Of a DNA stretch of 64,000 nt, positions 11,301 to 26,300 are shown piece after piece; within the stretch, counting starts at the first letter, position 1, and each line of letters starts with the position of its first letter. Made by a program: the position numbers and the translations under genes. Location: NCBI RefSeq assembly GCF_949987535.1, contig NC_080068.1, forward strand, positions 81,865,254 to 81,929,253. The letters run 5' to 3'. Source of the stretch: Balaenoptera acutorostrata (lineage: Eukaryota; Chordata; Mammalia; Artiodactyla; Balaenopteridae). Below the pieces are notes generated by a model. That model searched no databases and was not told where the DNA came from. It saw only the letters and a program-made list of their open reading frames with translations.

Positions 11301-14300
11301 TTATTCAACATATAGTTAATTATCTCACTAGAGATGTATTTTTGTAAGGTCCTCTAATTCTTAGGCAAACTACAGTTTGACAGTGGATCACCTGGGGGAT
11401 AAAGAAAATAAATGTTTCTGGATATTCTGGATTTTTCACTATCTGGACTCAGCCACTACAAACTTACAGCCAGAGAGACTGTATCACTGTCCCCAAAGGT
11501 GCTGTGCCCCTTTGAATCTCTCAGGTTGCCTGACAATGGGGAGACATTCTCTCCTTCCTGTCAATTCCTAGAGCACTTCCTGGTCTGGTGTTGCCTAATA
11601 TTGCCATTGTAACCCACTTGCATTTATTGGGTTTTCTTTGTTAAGCCAATCATGTCATGTGTTTCTTTGCAGTGACCTTTTTCAACAGTGTCTTGGTACA
11701 ACTGTGGAGAACTTGTGTGTCTTTTCCTGTATTTTCACCTCCATGGTTTTGCTCTTCCCTCTGAATCTCATTAGCCATTACCATCCATGAAAATCCTGTG
11801 CAAACTTCAAGACCGATCCTGTTCTCCTCCTCCATGAATGTTTCCTTTATTCTCTTCAACTATGACATTTGAACAATAATATGTGGGAAAGGTGAGAGGG
11901 AAAACAAGCTGAAAGTAGGGAGGGAAATCAGGAGAGTGTGTAGTAAATCAGGCATTAATTTATCAGGGTGTAGGCTGTATAGGCCAGTGGAGGTGTTTAA
12001 AAAAATGAATTTCAAAAAATACTAAAAATGAGCTGTTGGAGTTTGTATAATTGTACTTGATTGGACATAGGATTCATTCATTCAGAAAATATGCAATACT
12101 GATTATGTGAAAGGTAATGGAGAAAATAGATGTAAGATGCACAGTCAGTTTGGAAAGACTGTACTGATCAGATGATCCCACGGTAAATATAAAGAATTAT
12201 CATTTAAATTAGAATTAGTAATTGCTATAGAGGAAAAGTACAGGTTACTGTTAATTTAGGGTTATCTGGCTGGGTGAGGATGAAGGGCCTGAGAGAAGAG
12301 ACTGGTCAGAGGGCTTTCTTCAGAGCATATATTCATGCTGAAATAGGAAAGATGTAGAGGCAGTAAGTACGTGAAAATGGGTATGAAAAATGTTTCCTTG
12401 CAGAACAGAGTATTTAGAGTCATGGGACTGAGCAGAACCACAATGTATTCATGGAACTTCAAGAAAGCTAATGTGACTAGAAAGAATCAGGAAGTGGTAT
12501 GGAGCGAGTTGACCATGTAGATGTCGGAAGAGTCCCAGGTTATGTGGGTACAAAAGAGAAGCACAAGTCAAAGGCTACTCTTTTGAAGACTGATTGACCA
12601 GAAGAGTGATATTTTTTTGGACAGATATAGAGGGAGGGTATGTTTCCAGGAGGTAATTCAGTTTTAAAGTTTGAGGTGGTTATGGGACAGTTATATGTCC
12701 CATTGATGATTCAAAATATGGGAATGGAGTTGACAGAAATGGACAAGGAAGGAAGGAAGGGACAGATTTTAGAATTCTCCACATAAAGTTGGTAGTTGAA
12801 ATAGTAAGAAGGGATTTTTTTTTTCCTTAGGGACAGAAGATAAAACCAAAAAAATGGAAAATAAGGGGGAGAAAAAGTTACTTTGTTAGTACTTATTCCT
12901 TGACCTCCCTCCCCTTTTTCCAGGAAGTTGCCACCTCATCTTCCTAAATCACAGTTCAAGTATCTTACTTGATTTTGGCTGCTTGAAAGGATAAAGGAAA
13001 GCCTTCATGGTGTTGTTATTGAAGATGGCATTAAAGAATGGATAGGATTTTGATGGATACATAAAGGCAGGAATGGGGTTTAGAGTAGAAGAAACTGTCA
13101 AATAACTGAGAGGGAATACCATGAGAGTATAGTGTATCTCTTCAACTGGCAGAGGAGAAACTTCCCAGTAGACTGCCATGTTGCTCGCAGCAACTGTCTT
13201 TTACTTATTTCCTATGTATGGCTGGGGTTTGCCGCTGGGAGGAATGTGAACTTGACACTTGTGATCTGCATGGAATGGTTTAGTGCATTCTTCTCCTAAC
13301 CAGTTGTTTCAGATACTTGGGACCCGGGTCAAAAGTGATGGTTCCATGGATGATGGAAAGGAATTGTAGAAGAAACCCCATAAAGTTGTGTCTAAACTCT
13401 TTTGACACTAAGACCTTTCATGATGTGGCCTTGATTTATGTTTTTAGCCTCATCTCTTTTGACTCGACACTGCAGCTCCTCTTACTTCTCTACTTTACAC
13501 CTCTGTTATTCAATCTTTCTGGCCAGGATACCCCCTGCCCCCTCACTTATTTTTTGGTTAACTTAAGGTTTCTTAAAGTCAGGTTCAAATGTCACTATTT
13601 CTGTGAAAATACCTCTGACCTCTTGTAAGCAGAATTGAGAATTCTCATCTTCATACTCTTACTTCCCATGTTTTGTACTCATTTTTAAACTTTTCTCTCA
13701 TTTGGTTAGTTGGTTTTTCATTTTGAGGCCACTTGAATGTATAAATACTCTTGGAATTTTCTTTCCACACAGGGCCCAGTAAATGTTACACTCTTAGTAA
13801 ATAGTTGAAATTATGGGGGCGATGATTATGCCAATTGGTTTAGGAGGGTCCAGGAAAATGCAGACAGAGAAAGTTATCAGGAGTCTTAAGAATGACTTTC
13901 TTGAGCAAAATTGTAATAGGCATATGCCAATTGCAAACAGCCGAATCCATGTTTTTTCACTGTTTAGTCACTGGAGAATAAAAAGTGATGCAGTGTGAGA
14001 TTAAGATCTTCATTACCAGAGCATTGAGTAATATGGGTTAATTGATACAATCCAACAGTCTGGTTTCTTAGATAATATTCTTGTTCACAATATGTTACAG
14101 TGGTTTTGAAATGGTGTAGTTACAGTACCTGTAATGGCCAGCAGATGCCTGCAAACACCATCAAATCATTTTGACCAGATTGTTTCAAAGAACATACCGC
14201 TGTTTTTTGGAACTATGTATTGCTGGTCTGCTATGTTGTTTGTATGTGAGTCATTGTCTCTTAATTGCAGATGAAGAGAAAAGTGAAAAGACATCTCACT

Positions 14301-17300
14301 TGGAAGGGGCACTTAATATTTTCCTTTCTGGGGAATTAAGTGTATATAAGGATATATGCTATTTATATGTGATTTTAAAATTTTAGATTGAAATTATGAA
14401 AGAGAAGCACTTATAAATATCTTGCCATTTTATTTTTGATTATGGGAATTTTATTTTAATGTTTCTTCTTTATGGATCTTTTTCTCTGACCAATACAGGA
14501 GAAGTATTCAAAAGGAATAATTCCCCTTTCTGCTATATCTACGGTACGAGTTCAAGGAGACAACAAATTTGAAGTTGTTACAACACAAAGAACTTTTGTT
14601 TTTAGAGTAGAAAAAGAAGGTAAGATCCTTTCTTTATCCCTATAAAAAGAGAGACATTAATTTCTGACCAATCTTAAGATTTAATAAACCAGTTAAGCTA
14701 GAAATGTCAGGCAATCTTTAAATATGTTACTTTTAAATGATTTACATTTTATATTAATTTTTTGAATGCCATTATATTAAAACATAAACAAATTGACAGG
14801 TCATTGTTGTTTGTTCACTGTTCTTTCATGCAACAAATATTTAGTGCAAATCTACTAAGTGCCAAGGACTCTTCTAAATTTGGGGAATATAGCAGTGAAG
14901 AAAAGTAGACAAAAATCTCTGCTCTTATGGAGCTCACTTTTAGCTGTTGATAATGCAAAATAGTATTCAATGTGGAAAAATAATTTTTCTAACAATTAAA
15001 ACATTGGTTTTATGAAGTTTATGTGTGGCCTATTTTTATGATCAAGCAGGCATGGTAATCATTTTAAGATAGATTTTGGAGTATCTTTTATATTTCTTGA
15101 GTTTTTTTCACCTGTATCATCTGCTGTGGGTCACTTGATGGTGAAAATTGATCTAAAGATGGCACATGGTTTGTGGATGGAGTCTAAACCTTTAAATCTT
15201 CTCTGACTCTTTTTTTGGGGGGTTGGGGAGATGGGGGAGGGAGAGACAGACAAATTAAAATTCTCTGTTGTAACTTCGATTGACTCTCAGTATATCAGTA
15301 CTACTTTTAAATAATGTAAATAAGGCCATCTTCATTAACTAAAGAATTAGAATTTTAACTTAAAGCATCTTTTATTTTAGTAAAGATGATAACTTGATTT
15401 TAAAAAGTACTTCTTGGTACTTAATTATTTGAATAATAGTGGTATGGAAAAATTACTGAATATGTGATATTTGCTAAATGCTTCATTTTCCCAATAGTCT
15501 CATGAGGTTTGTAGGTAGTACAGTTATTATCCTATTTTACACATGTAAGTATTTACCTTTTATAAATTACAACAATATTAGGTATTATGGGGCAATTTTT
15601 TTTTTTTAATTGCTGGATTCCTGGAACATATGCCAATGCATGGCACATGGAAAGCATTCAATAAATACTGTATGTCACTGAAAAACTTCCATTATTACTT
15701 GGTATAATCAGTAAATGGATAAGTCCCAACTGCTGCTCACACTGCAGCAAATTTTTTTCAAACTGTGAGTCACTCACTGTCAATTTGTGAGATCAGCGTA
15801 GTGGTTTCTGATGGTTCCCCCAAAGTCCCGCAAAACAAAAACCAAACAAATATAAAATACAGTAGAATAAGGAATATCAAAGTGCACTGCCTACAGTAAG
15901 TGTAAGTCTCATAGTGTGAAACATACCTATGTATATACTGCCCAGGTGTAACGTAAAAAGTGTTTCTCACTTGACTTGCTATTTAAAAACAAATGTCAAG
16001 AACTGTAGCCTAGAGCTGGGGTTGGTAAACTGGCCTGTAACCTGAATCTGGCCCACTGCTTGTTTTCTAAGTACAATCTTATTAGACCCCAGCCACTCTC
16101 ATTCATTTATGTTGCCTTATGGCTGCTTCTGTGCCTCAGTGGCAGTGCTGAGTAGTTGCTGCAGACTGTATGGCCAGGAAAGCCTGGGATATTTACTCTC
16201 TGGCCCTTTACAGAAAAGTTTGCCAACCCCTGTCCTAGAGTATTTGATATAGACATATGTATTATGAATCAAATGCCTGAAATTCAGAAAATTATCCACA
16301 GTTGTGATACTCAATATGAGACTCTTTTTTGAAATCACAGTTTCTCTTTTTCTGTATTTTCTTAAAACACACGGCATTGCTCCTCTCGACTGGCTATCAG
16401 AATGGTCAGTCCTTATGCTCTGGTCTCCACTGCCCGAGCTGATTGCCTATTTCTTTGAGGTGCTTATCCTCTTCCTGTTGGCTTCTCATAGGGAAATTCA
16501 CATATGCCACAGAGTCTGCATTTTAGGATAGACATAATAAAGCTTCGACTTGTGTGAAAATCTGTTTAGCCATATTTACTTGTGGCAGTTACAAATTAAA
16601 CAGACACATTTTATTTAAATAAAATGTATCAACCCACACATGTTTAAAAGTTACATGTCTGCAACGGACCAGTAAGTCCCTCGGGGGTATATAGTTCATC
16701 TTTATGATGTAAACTTAGTATATGGAGGGGGTGGAATCAAGATGGCGGTGTGGGAAGACATGGAGTTAGCATCTCCCCACAACTAGGGTGCCTGCCAGCC
16801 GCTGGTGGGGGACCCTGATGCCCAAGGAGATGGGAGGAACCCCCAAGTGAACCGGTAGGATGTGGGGTGAGTGAGGGGGGAGGAGAAGTGGAGGCCAGAC
16901 AAGATCGGCACCCCTGAGGCCGCAGAGATCAGGAGACGCAGGCAGGAGGGGCCCTCCAGGAGGAGCAAGACAGGAGCCAAGGACGATCACCTGGCCCACT
17001 CGATCCCAGGGAGACCCACTTCAGACTTAGGGACACATACAGACTAAAAGTGAAGGGATGGGAAAAGATATTCCATGCAAATGGAAATCAAAAGAAAGCT
17101 GGAGTAGCAATACTTGTGTCTGAAAAAATAGACTTTAAAATAAAGACTGTTACAAGGGATAAGGAAGGACACTACATAATGATCAAAGGATCAATCCAAG
17201 AAGAAGATATAACAATTATAAATGTTTATGCACCCAACATAGGAGCACCTCAATACATAAGGCAAATGCTAACAACCATGAAAGGAGAAATCGACAGTAA

Positions 17301-20300
17301 CACAATAATAGTAGGGGACTTTTAACACCCCACTTATACTAATGGACAGATCATCCAAACAGAAAATAAATAAGGAAACACAAGCTTTAAATGATACAAT
17401 AGACCACATAGATTTAATTGATATTTATAGAACATTCCACCCAAAAGCAGCAGAATACACTTTCTTCTCAAGTGCACATGGAACATTCTCCAGGATAGAT
17501 CACATCTTGTGTCACAAATAAAGCCTCGGAAAATTTAAGAAAATTGAAATCGTATCAAGCCTCTTTTCTGACCACAACGCTATGAGACTGGAGATCAATT
17601 ACAGGGAAAAAACTAAAAAACATAAATACATGGAGACTAAACATTGCGCTACTAAATAACGAAGAGATCACTGAAGAAATCAAAAAAGTTAGAAAATACA
17701 TAGGAACAAATGACAATGAAAACACGACAACCCAAAACCTATGGTATGCAGCAAAAGCAGTTCTAAGGGGGAAGTTTATAGCAATTCAATCTCACCTGAA
17801 GAAACAAGAAAAATCTCAAATAAACAATCTAACCCAACACTTAAAACAGCTAGAGAAAGAAGAACAAAGAAAACCCAAAGTCGGTAGAAGGAAGGAAATC
17901 ATGATCAAGATCAGATCAGAAATAAATGAAATAGAAACAAAGAAAACCCAAATTCGGTAGAAGGAAGGAAATCATGATCAAGATCAGATCAGAAATAAAT
18001 GAAATAGAAACAAAGAAAACAGTAGCAAAGATCAATAAAACTAAAAGCTGGTTCTTTGAGAAGATAAACAAAATTAATAAACCCTTGCACAGACTCATCA
18101 AGAAAAAAATAGGAGAGGATGCAAATCAATAAAATTAGAAATGAAAAGGAGAAATCACAACTGACACCACAGAAATACAAAGGATTATAAGAGAATACTG
18201 CAAAAAACTATATGCCAATAAAATGGACAACCATGAAGAAATGGACAAATTCTTAGAAAGGTACAATTTTCCAAGACTGAACCAGAAAGAATTAGAAAAT
18301 ATAAACACACCTATCACAATGAAATTGAAACCGTAATTAAAAATCTTCCAACAAACAAAAGTCCAGGACCAGATGGCTTCACAGGCGAATTCTATCAAAC
18401 ATTTAGAGAAGAGCTAACACCCATCCTTCTCAAACTCTTCCAAAAAATTACAGAGGGAGAAACACTCCTAAATTCATTCTATGAAGGCACTATCACCCTG
18501 ATACAAAACCAGAAAAAGATATCATGAAAAAAGAAAATTATAGACCAATATCACTGATGAACATAGATACAAAAATCCTGAACAAAATACTAGCAAACAG
18601 AATCCAACAATACATTAAAAGGATCACACACCATAATCAAGTGAACTTATCCCAGGGATGCAAGCATCCTTCAATATACGCAAATCAAACAATGTGATAC
18701 ACCACATTAACAAATTAAGGAATAAATACCATATGATCATCTCAATAGATGCAGAAAAAGCTTCTGACAAAATTCAACATCCATTTATGATGGATGAAAA
18801 CTCTCCAGAAAATGGGCACAGAGGGAAGCTACCTCAACATAATAAAGACCATATATGACAAACCCACAGCAAGCACCATACACAGCAGTGAAAAACTGAA
18901 AGCATTTCCACTAAGATCAGGAACAAGACAAGGATGTCCACTCTCGCCACTCTTATTCAACATAGTTTTGGAAGTCCTAGCCATGACAATCAGAGAAGAA
19001 AAAGAAATAAAAGGAATACAAATAGGAAAAGAAATAAAACTGTCACTGTTTGCAGATGACATGATACTATACATAGAAAATCCTAAAGATGCCACCAGAA
19101 AACTACTCGAACTAATCAATGAATTTGGTAAGGTTGCAGGATATAAAATTAATGCACAGAAATCTCTGTCATTCCTATACACCAAAAATGAAAAATCAGA
19201 AAGAGAAATCAAGGACACACTCCTGTTTACCACTGCAACAAAAAGAATAAAATACCTAGGAATAAACCTCCATAAGGAGACAAAAGTCTTGTACTCAGAA
19301 AATTATAAAATACTGATGAAAGAAATCAAAGATGACATAAACAGATGAAGAAATATACCATGTTCTTGGATTGGAAGAATCAATATTGAGAAAATGACTA
19401 TATTACTCAAAGCAATCTACAGATTCAATACAATCCCTGTCAAACTACCAATGGCATTCTTCACAGAATTAGAACAAAAAATTTTGCAATTCGTATGGAA
19501 ACACAAAAGACCCCGAATAACCAAAGCAATCCTGAAAAAGAAAAACGGAGTTGGAGGAATCAGGCTCCCCAACTTCAAACTACACCTCAAAGCTACAGTA
19601 ATCCAGACAGTATGGTACTGGGACAAAAACAGAAATATAGATCAATGGTACAGGATAGACTGCCCAGAGATAAACCCATGCACATATTGTCACCAAATTT
19701 ATGACAAAGGAGGATAGAACATACAATGCAGAAAAGACAGCCTCTTCAGTAAGTGGTGCTGGGAAAACTGGATAGCTACATGTAAAAGAATGAAATTAGA
19801 ACACTACCTAACACCATACACAAAAATAAACTCCAAGTGGATTAAAGACCTAAATATAAGACCAGACACTATAAAAGTCTTAGAGGAAAACATAGGAAAA
19901 ACACTCTTTGACATAAACCACGGCAAGATCTTTTTTTACCCACCTCCTAGAGAAATGGAAATAAAAACAAAAATAAACAAATGGGACCTAATTAAACTTA
20001 AAAGCTTTTGCACAGCAAAGAAACCATAAACAAGACAAAAAGACAACCCTCAGAATGGGAGAAACTATTTGCAAACGAATCAACAGACAAAGGATTAATC
20101 TCCAAAATATACAAATAGCTCATGGAGCTCAATAGCAAAAGAACAAACAATCCAGTTAAAAAATGGGCAGAAGACCTAAAGACATTTCACCAAGGAAGAC
20201 ATACAGATGGCCAAGAGGCACATGAAAAGATGCTCAACATCACTAATTATTAGAGAAATGCAAATCAAAACTACAATGAGGTATCACCTCATGCTGGTGA

Positions 20301-23300
20301 GAATGGCCATTATCAGAAAATCTAGAAACAATAAATACAAGAAAGGGTGTGGTGGAAAGAAAACCCCCCTGCACTGTTGGTGGGAATGTAAATTGATGCA
20401 ACCACTATGGAAAACAGTATGGAGGTTCCTTAAAAAACTAAAAATAGAACTACCATATGACCCAGCAATCCCACTACTGGGCATATGCCCTGAGAAAACC
20501 ATAATTCAAAAAGAGACACATACCACAGTGTTCATTGCAACACTGTTTACAATAGCCAGGACGTGGAAGCAACCTAAATGTCCATTGACAGATGAATGGA
20601 TAAAGAAAATGTGGCACATATATACAATGGAATATTACTCAGCCATAAAAAGAAATGAAATTGAGTTATTTGTAGTGAGGTGGAAGGACCTAGAGTCTGT
20701 TATACAGAGTGAAGTAAGTCAGAAAGAGAAAAACAAATACCATGTGCTAACACATATATATGGAATCTAAGAAAAAAAAATGGTACTGATGAACCTAGTT
20801 GCAAGGCAGGAATAAAGAGGTAGACATAGAGAATGGACTTGATGACATAGGGTGGGAGGGCAAAGCTGAGGCGAAGTGAGAGTAGCATTGACATATATAC
20901 ACTACTGAGTGTAAAATAGTTGACTGGTGGGAAGCAGCAGCATAGCGCAGGGAGGTCAGGTCAGTGCTTTGTGGTGACCTAGAGGGGTGGGACAGGGAGG
21001 ATGAGAGGGAGGCTCGAGAGGGAGGGGATACGGGAACATGTGTATGCATATAGCTGATTCACTTTGGTGTACAACAGAAACTAACAGTATTGTGAAGCAA
21101 TTATACTCCAATAAAGATCTATTAAACAAAAAAAAAAAAACTTAGTATAAGAATTTCATGAACCTTAGTATGAATTATTGTTTGTTAAATAAGTCTTAGG
21201 TCTTTAATTTTTGAAACCATGAAAATACTGCTTCATTGAAAACTGAGACTGTTAACATAGAATTAATGAATATGTTGTTCTCATTGAAAGTCATTTTTAC
21301 ACAGTAACAACTCACATTTTTAAAGATAAGTGTATAAGGGTGTATGTGTGTGTGTATGTATGTGTATATGTATTTATATGTAAATGGCACGTGTCTATAT
21401 ATTTAGTATGGAACCTTCAACAAGATACTATATGTATTTTATTAAGTTTTTATTTTATTCCTCCTTCCATGTATACAAATGGTTGGTTAATTTTTATTTG
21501 GTGGACACTGAGAAATCAACCATAGTGGCTTATGAAAAACTTGACTTAATGAACTTTAAGCCTAATTAAACTTTGCTTCAATCTAATCAAGAAGCAAAAT
21601 CAAAGTTTAGAACAGAAAGGGGCAGTAGTTTGACATCGTAACAGAGATGAATTCTTCATTTTTGGTGAAAAGGTTCTGAGTGACCTAAATACACAGCTCC
21701 CTTTGTCTCCCCTGAAACCAGTGTCAAGATTTCAAAAATGCTGCATTGTCCACTGGTGTTGCTAAAAGAAGATTACAATTTGGCGTCTTTTCCCCACAAA
21801 TTTTCTAAGGCTTCAATTCCCCTGGATTTCCTTGTGAAAATATTGTTATTTTCTTACTTGAAAGTTAATTTTATTGAAATAATAACATCTTTAAAATTCT
21901 CTTCCTCAACTTGAAAATTTAATCTGATTCCTTTTGTCCTCAAGCAGAATTGCTGGAATTGCTCAGAGGGTTGTAACAGCCAATGATCCTTCAGTTAGTC
22001 TGTATGCCCTTGGCACCTGTAGTCACACAGGTGTTGTGTTACTTTAAAAAACAGGTGATGTCACATTTTCAGTGGGCAGTTCTCATAGTTAGAAGGCTTA
22101 CGAATTCTGAGTGGTCCAAAAATAAACTCAAAATGGCTTAAAGACTTAAACATAAGGCATGACACCATAAAACTCCTAGAAGAGAACATAAGCAAAACAT
22201 TCTCTGACATAAATTGTACCAATGTTTTCTTAGGTCAGTCTCCCAAGGCAATAGAAATAAAAACAAAAAAAAGCAAATGGCACCTATTCAAACCTGCAAG
22301 CAGAGCAAAGGAAACCATAAAACAAACCAAACCAAACCAAACCAAAAAAAACCCCTACAGAATGGGAGAAAATATTTGCAAATGATGCAACTGACAAAGG
22401 CTTAATCTCCAAAATACACAAACAGCTGATACAACTCAATGACAAAAAACAAAAAAAACCCATTCAAAAAATGGGCAGAAGACCTTGATAGACATTTTTC
22501 CAAAGAAGACATACAGATGGCCAGTAGGCACATGAAAAGATGCTCAACATCACTAATTATTAGAGAAATGCAAGTCAAAACTATAATGAGGTACACCTCA
22601 CATTGGTCCGAATGGCCATCATTAAAAAGTCTATAGATAACAAATTCTGGCGAGGGTGTGGAGAAAAGGGTACCCTTCTACACTGTTGGTGGGAATGTAA
22701 GTTGGTGTAGACAGTATGCAAAACAGTATGGAGGTTCCTCAGAAAACTAAAAATAGAATTACCGTATGATGCAACAATCCCACTCCTGGGCATATACCTG
22801 GACAAAACTATAATTCAAAGAGATACATGCACCCTAATGTTCATAGCAGCACTATTCACAATGGCCAAAACACGGGAACAACCTAAATGTCCATCAACCA
22901 ATGAATGCATAAAAAGATGTGGTACAAATATACAATGTAATACTACTCGGCCATAAAAATTAACAAAATAATGCCATTTGCAGCAACATGAATGCAACTA
23001 GAGATTATCATACTAAGTGAAGTAAGTCAGAAAGAGAAAGACAAATACCATATGATATCACTTATCTGTGGAATCTAAAATATGGCCCAAATGAACCTAT
23101 CTATGAAACAGAAACAGACAGACATAGAGATCAAACTTGTGGTTGCCAAGGGTGAGGGGGTTGAGGGAGGGAAGGATTAGGAGTTTGGAATTAGCAACTG
23201 CAAACTATTATATATAGTATGGATGAACAACAAGGTCCTACTGTATAGAACAGGGAACTATATCTAATCTCCTGGGATAAACCATAATGGAAAAGAATAT

Positions 23301-26300
23301 TAAAAAAAGAATGTATATATATGTATAACTGAATCACTTTGCTGTACAGCAGAGATTGGCACAGCATTGTAAATCAACTATACTTCAATTAAAAAAAAAA
23401 AAAAGAATTCTGAGTGGTCATTCCCTTTCGAGGGCCATTTTCAGTACCAGCCCTCAGCTGCAGATCCCATGTTTCTGTCCACCTTGCTAGTTCTAGAACC
23501 TGGGAGATAGGCAAGTGAGTTATTCTCTTAATTTTGTTTCTGTACAACATCATACAGCCCTCCAGTGACAGCTATGAAACTGCAAAGCTTTTTTCTTTTT
23601 TTTTTTTTTTAAGAACGCTTGGGAATTTGGGATAAGAAACATAAATTCCCCTTACTCCCTTACTTGTTTTGGGCAAACAGACTTGCCTGTTTTGAAATCT
23701 TCCTTGTTTTTAGAAGCTAGGGGACTTCCCTGGTGGTACAGTGGTTAAGAATCCGCCTGCCAGTGCAGGAGACACGGGTTCGATCCCTGGCCCGGGAAGA
23801 TCCCACATGCTGTGGAGCAGCTAAGCCTGTGCGCCACAACTGTTGAGCCCACGTGCCACAACTACTGAAGCCTGCATGCCTAGAGCCCGTGCTCCGCAAC
23901 AAGAGAAGCCACTGCAATGAGAAGCCCATGCACCACAACGAAGAGTAGCCCCTGCTCGCCCCAACTAGAGAAAGCCTGCACGCAGCAAGGAAGACCCAAT
24001 GCAGCCAAAGATAAATAAATAAAATAAATAAATTTATTAAAAAAAAAAAAGGAGCAAGGCATGGAACATTTGCTATCTGGAGGAAGAGCCAGGGGAGTTG
24101 CAAGTTCTCTGTTGTGTACCTTGATTGCCTATCATAATTTAATAGGCCACAAACTTTGGCATCATCATCGAATCTTTTCCTACCTCGCTCACATCCAGGC
24201 CGTCAGCAAATCTTACCAGTTTGACTTTGGAAATATGTCGGGGTTCTGACAAACTGTCAGCACCTCCACCGCCGTCTCTCTCCTACAAGCCACCATTTCT
24301 ATCTTTATGATTGTCACAACCTCCCTTGATCGACTGCAGGCATATTTTCAGTACGGTTGTCAGAGCGATCCTTCAACAAGAAAGTCAGGTCCTGTCAGTT
24401 TATTTCAGATGCTCTGTCATGTTTCCAGCTCACTGAGAGTGAAGTACTGTGATGTCCAGATTCCATGCATGATCTGGCCCTGGTCTCTCTGTCCTTGTTT
24501 CCTTCTGTGCTCTACCTCATTCACTGCATTGCAGCTACAGGGGTCTCTTGTCCCGTGAGCATGCCAAATCTGCTGTTGCCTTGGCCTTGGCACTTTCTGC
24601 TTTCTGTATCCCGGAAGGCTCTTCCTCCAGTCCTCCTCCTAACTTGCTCCATCACTTCCACTTCCTTTAGGCTTTTGCTTAACCATCACCTTCTTTCTGA
24701 GCCTTTTTCTATTACCCTATATAAAATAGCATTTTCTGTGCCCCTCATCCTGTGCTTTATTTTATCCCATTGCACTTGTCACCGTATAATATATGTCTAC
24801 ATTTTATTGCCTTTCTCCTTTCACAAGAGTGTAACTTTCTGGAGAGTAAGGCCATGATCTGTCTTGCTCACTGCTTCATTCCTGGTATTCAGAATAGGGC
24901 TTAGAACATAGTAGGCTCTCAGTAGACATTTGTATGAATGAATCATTATCAATTTCAAGAACAACACTGGTGTGTAACAATTCCTTCTCTAATATTGATC
25001 ATGGGTTACACTGAGGAATCTTTAGTTAGGTTATATTATATCAAAAGTTAAGAGTACATCCAAACTTTGTTAGATTCTTTTATTAATGTTTTACATGGCA
25101 CTTGTGTAGTAACCCCTCCTATAATCAATCCTTTTTTACTAATGAATTTGCCTAGTGCTAAATCCAGTAGTCCAGAGGATGTTAAGTCTCTCCTGTTCAT
25201 TTTTTTTAACCTCTCTTTTTTGATTTGTACACTCTGAGTTGGCATTCCTGAAAACCTTAAGAAATAATTTGAGGTTTGAGGGGATTGCTAGCTCCTTTTT
25301 TTCTTTTTCCAACCTGGAATGCTCTACTCTGAGCAAAGATATATCAACATCAGAGCATATTCTCAGAGGGAATAGTGCTTAGCACAGTGCTAAGATCAAA
25401 AAATAGATGCTCAATAAACACTTGTTATTGGAAAGAATAAAAGTGTCTTGGTGTGAAGAGCAGGCAAAAGCCAGCTTAGTATCCAGCTTTGCCTTTGCCC
25501 AAGGGGAAATCATTATTTGTTTTGGAATATTGTGACTTGTCAGAGCATGTTCCCCATGTTCAAGTATGCACACTTTGCAAAGCCAAATACCAGTGACACT
25601 TGTAATCTCTTTCATTGTGTTTGAATTGTCTGTATCACGGTTTATCTCCATTGGTATGGGTAATTATAAACCGAATGTTACTATTCAATCCTGTTCTTCT
25701 TCATGACTGTTTACTTCCTATTAGTAAATGAGGCCCTCAGGAGCTAGAGAATTCTTCTAGGCTATAAGGGCACTATTTGTTGAGATGCAGCCATAATATA
25801 CTTAAGTCCAACAGTTAACGCAATTGCCAGTTTCAAATTATTTCCTGACAAACTGAGATATACGCTAATAGTAGTCTGGAAACCACAATCACTTTGGCCC
25901 CGTTCATTAAATTATGACCTACATTTCAAAGTCAGTGATTTATATGGATTAACATAAACAAACAGAAAACATTATATACCATTTACTTGGCAGGAATATC
26001 TTGTGTGTACTTAATGATCACAAGTAATCACCAAGTAGAGTGGAAGGTCTTTTGCTGTTACTGAAAATGTAATAAATTATTACAGTGCAGTCTGTGTAGA
26101 TGTAAAATGTAGAGTGGCTACTGTGTATTGACATAGGCTTAGTTACCTGAATACTTTCATGTCTTTTACTTTATAATGATGCTGGGGAAACTTGAGAAAT
26201 ATTTCATCCTGATATGTAGGAACAAACACTGTTATTGAGGATTATATAATCCCTGCAATAAAATATTGTTGAATGAATTTTTAATAAATACTTTGGCCTA

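Larger units (their letters stand above)
8400..14498 (+). other. Intron of ARAP2
   Basis: A 6.1-kb phase 0 intron. It holds L2-like relics near 8595-9000, 12060-12790 and 13370-13815 and an AT/GT-rich low-complexity stretch near 9180-9245. Nothing recognisable was seen in 9250-12050. The 143-codon open frame near 10450-10881 has no recognisable domain and no exon-like borders. Confidence 0.85.
16711..21149 (+). mobile_element. Cetacean-type L1, 4.4 kb, internally deleted and dead
   Basis: The insert 16723-21137 ends in an A tail and is flanked by aaacttagtata (16711-16722 and 21138-21149). The head (ggaatcaagatggcggtgtg) is an L1 5' UTR. Near 17013 the sequence jumps into the ORF2 endonuclease domain, so the rest of the 5' UTR, all of ORF1 and the start of ORF2 are missing. 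ORF2 continues with endonuclease (17013-17600), reverse transcriptase with FADD at 19049-19060, and the cysteine-rich end (about 20330-20440). It is broken by an extra base after GDF near 17322, a stop near 17520, a 73-bp tandem duplication (17865-18010) and more frameshifts. The 3' UTR is 20771-21120. Not able to move by itself. Confidence 0.95.

Noticed and set aside
17865..18010. Direct repeats that might suggest a CRISPR-like array
   Set aside because: Only two contiguous units without spacers, inside an L1; and the genome is mammalian.
18794..20770. Reverse-transcriptase open frames as a possible functional gene
   Set aside because: They lie in three frames inside one L1 with a target duplication, A tail, stops and frameshifts; a dead retrotransposon, not a domesticated gene.
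24307..24857. Overlapping frames of 83 and 130 codons
   Set aside because: They fall inside a sense L2 relic whose pyrimidine-rich sequence gives long frames by composition.
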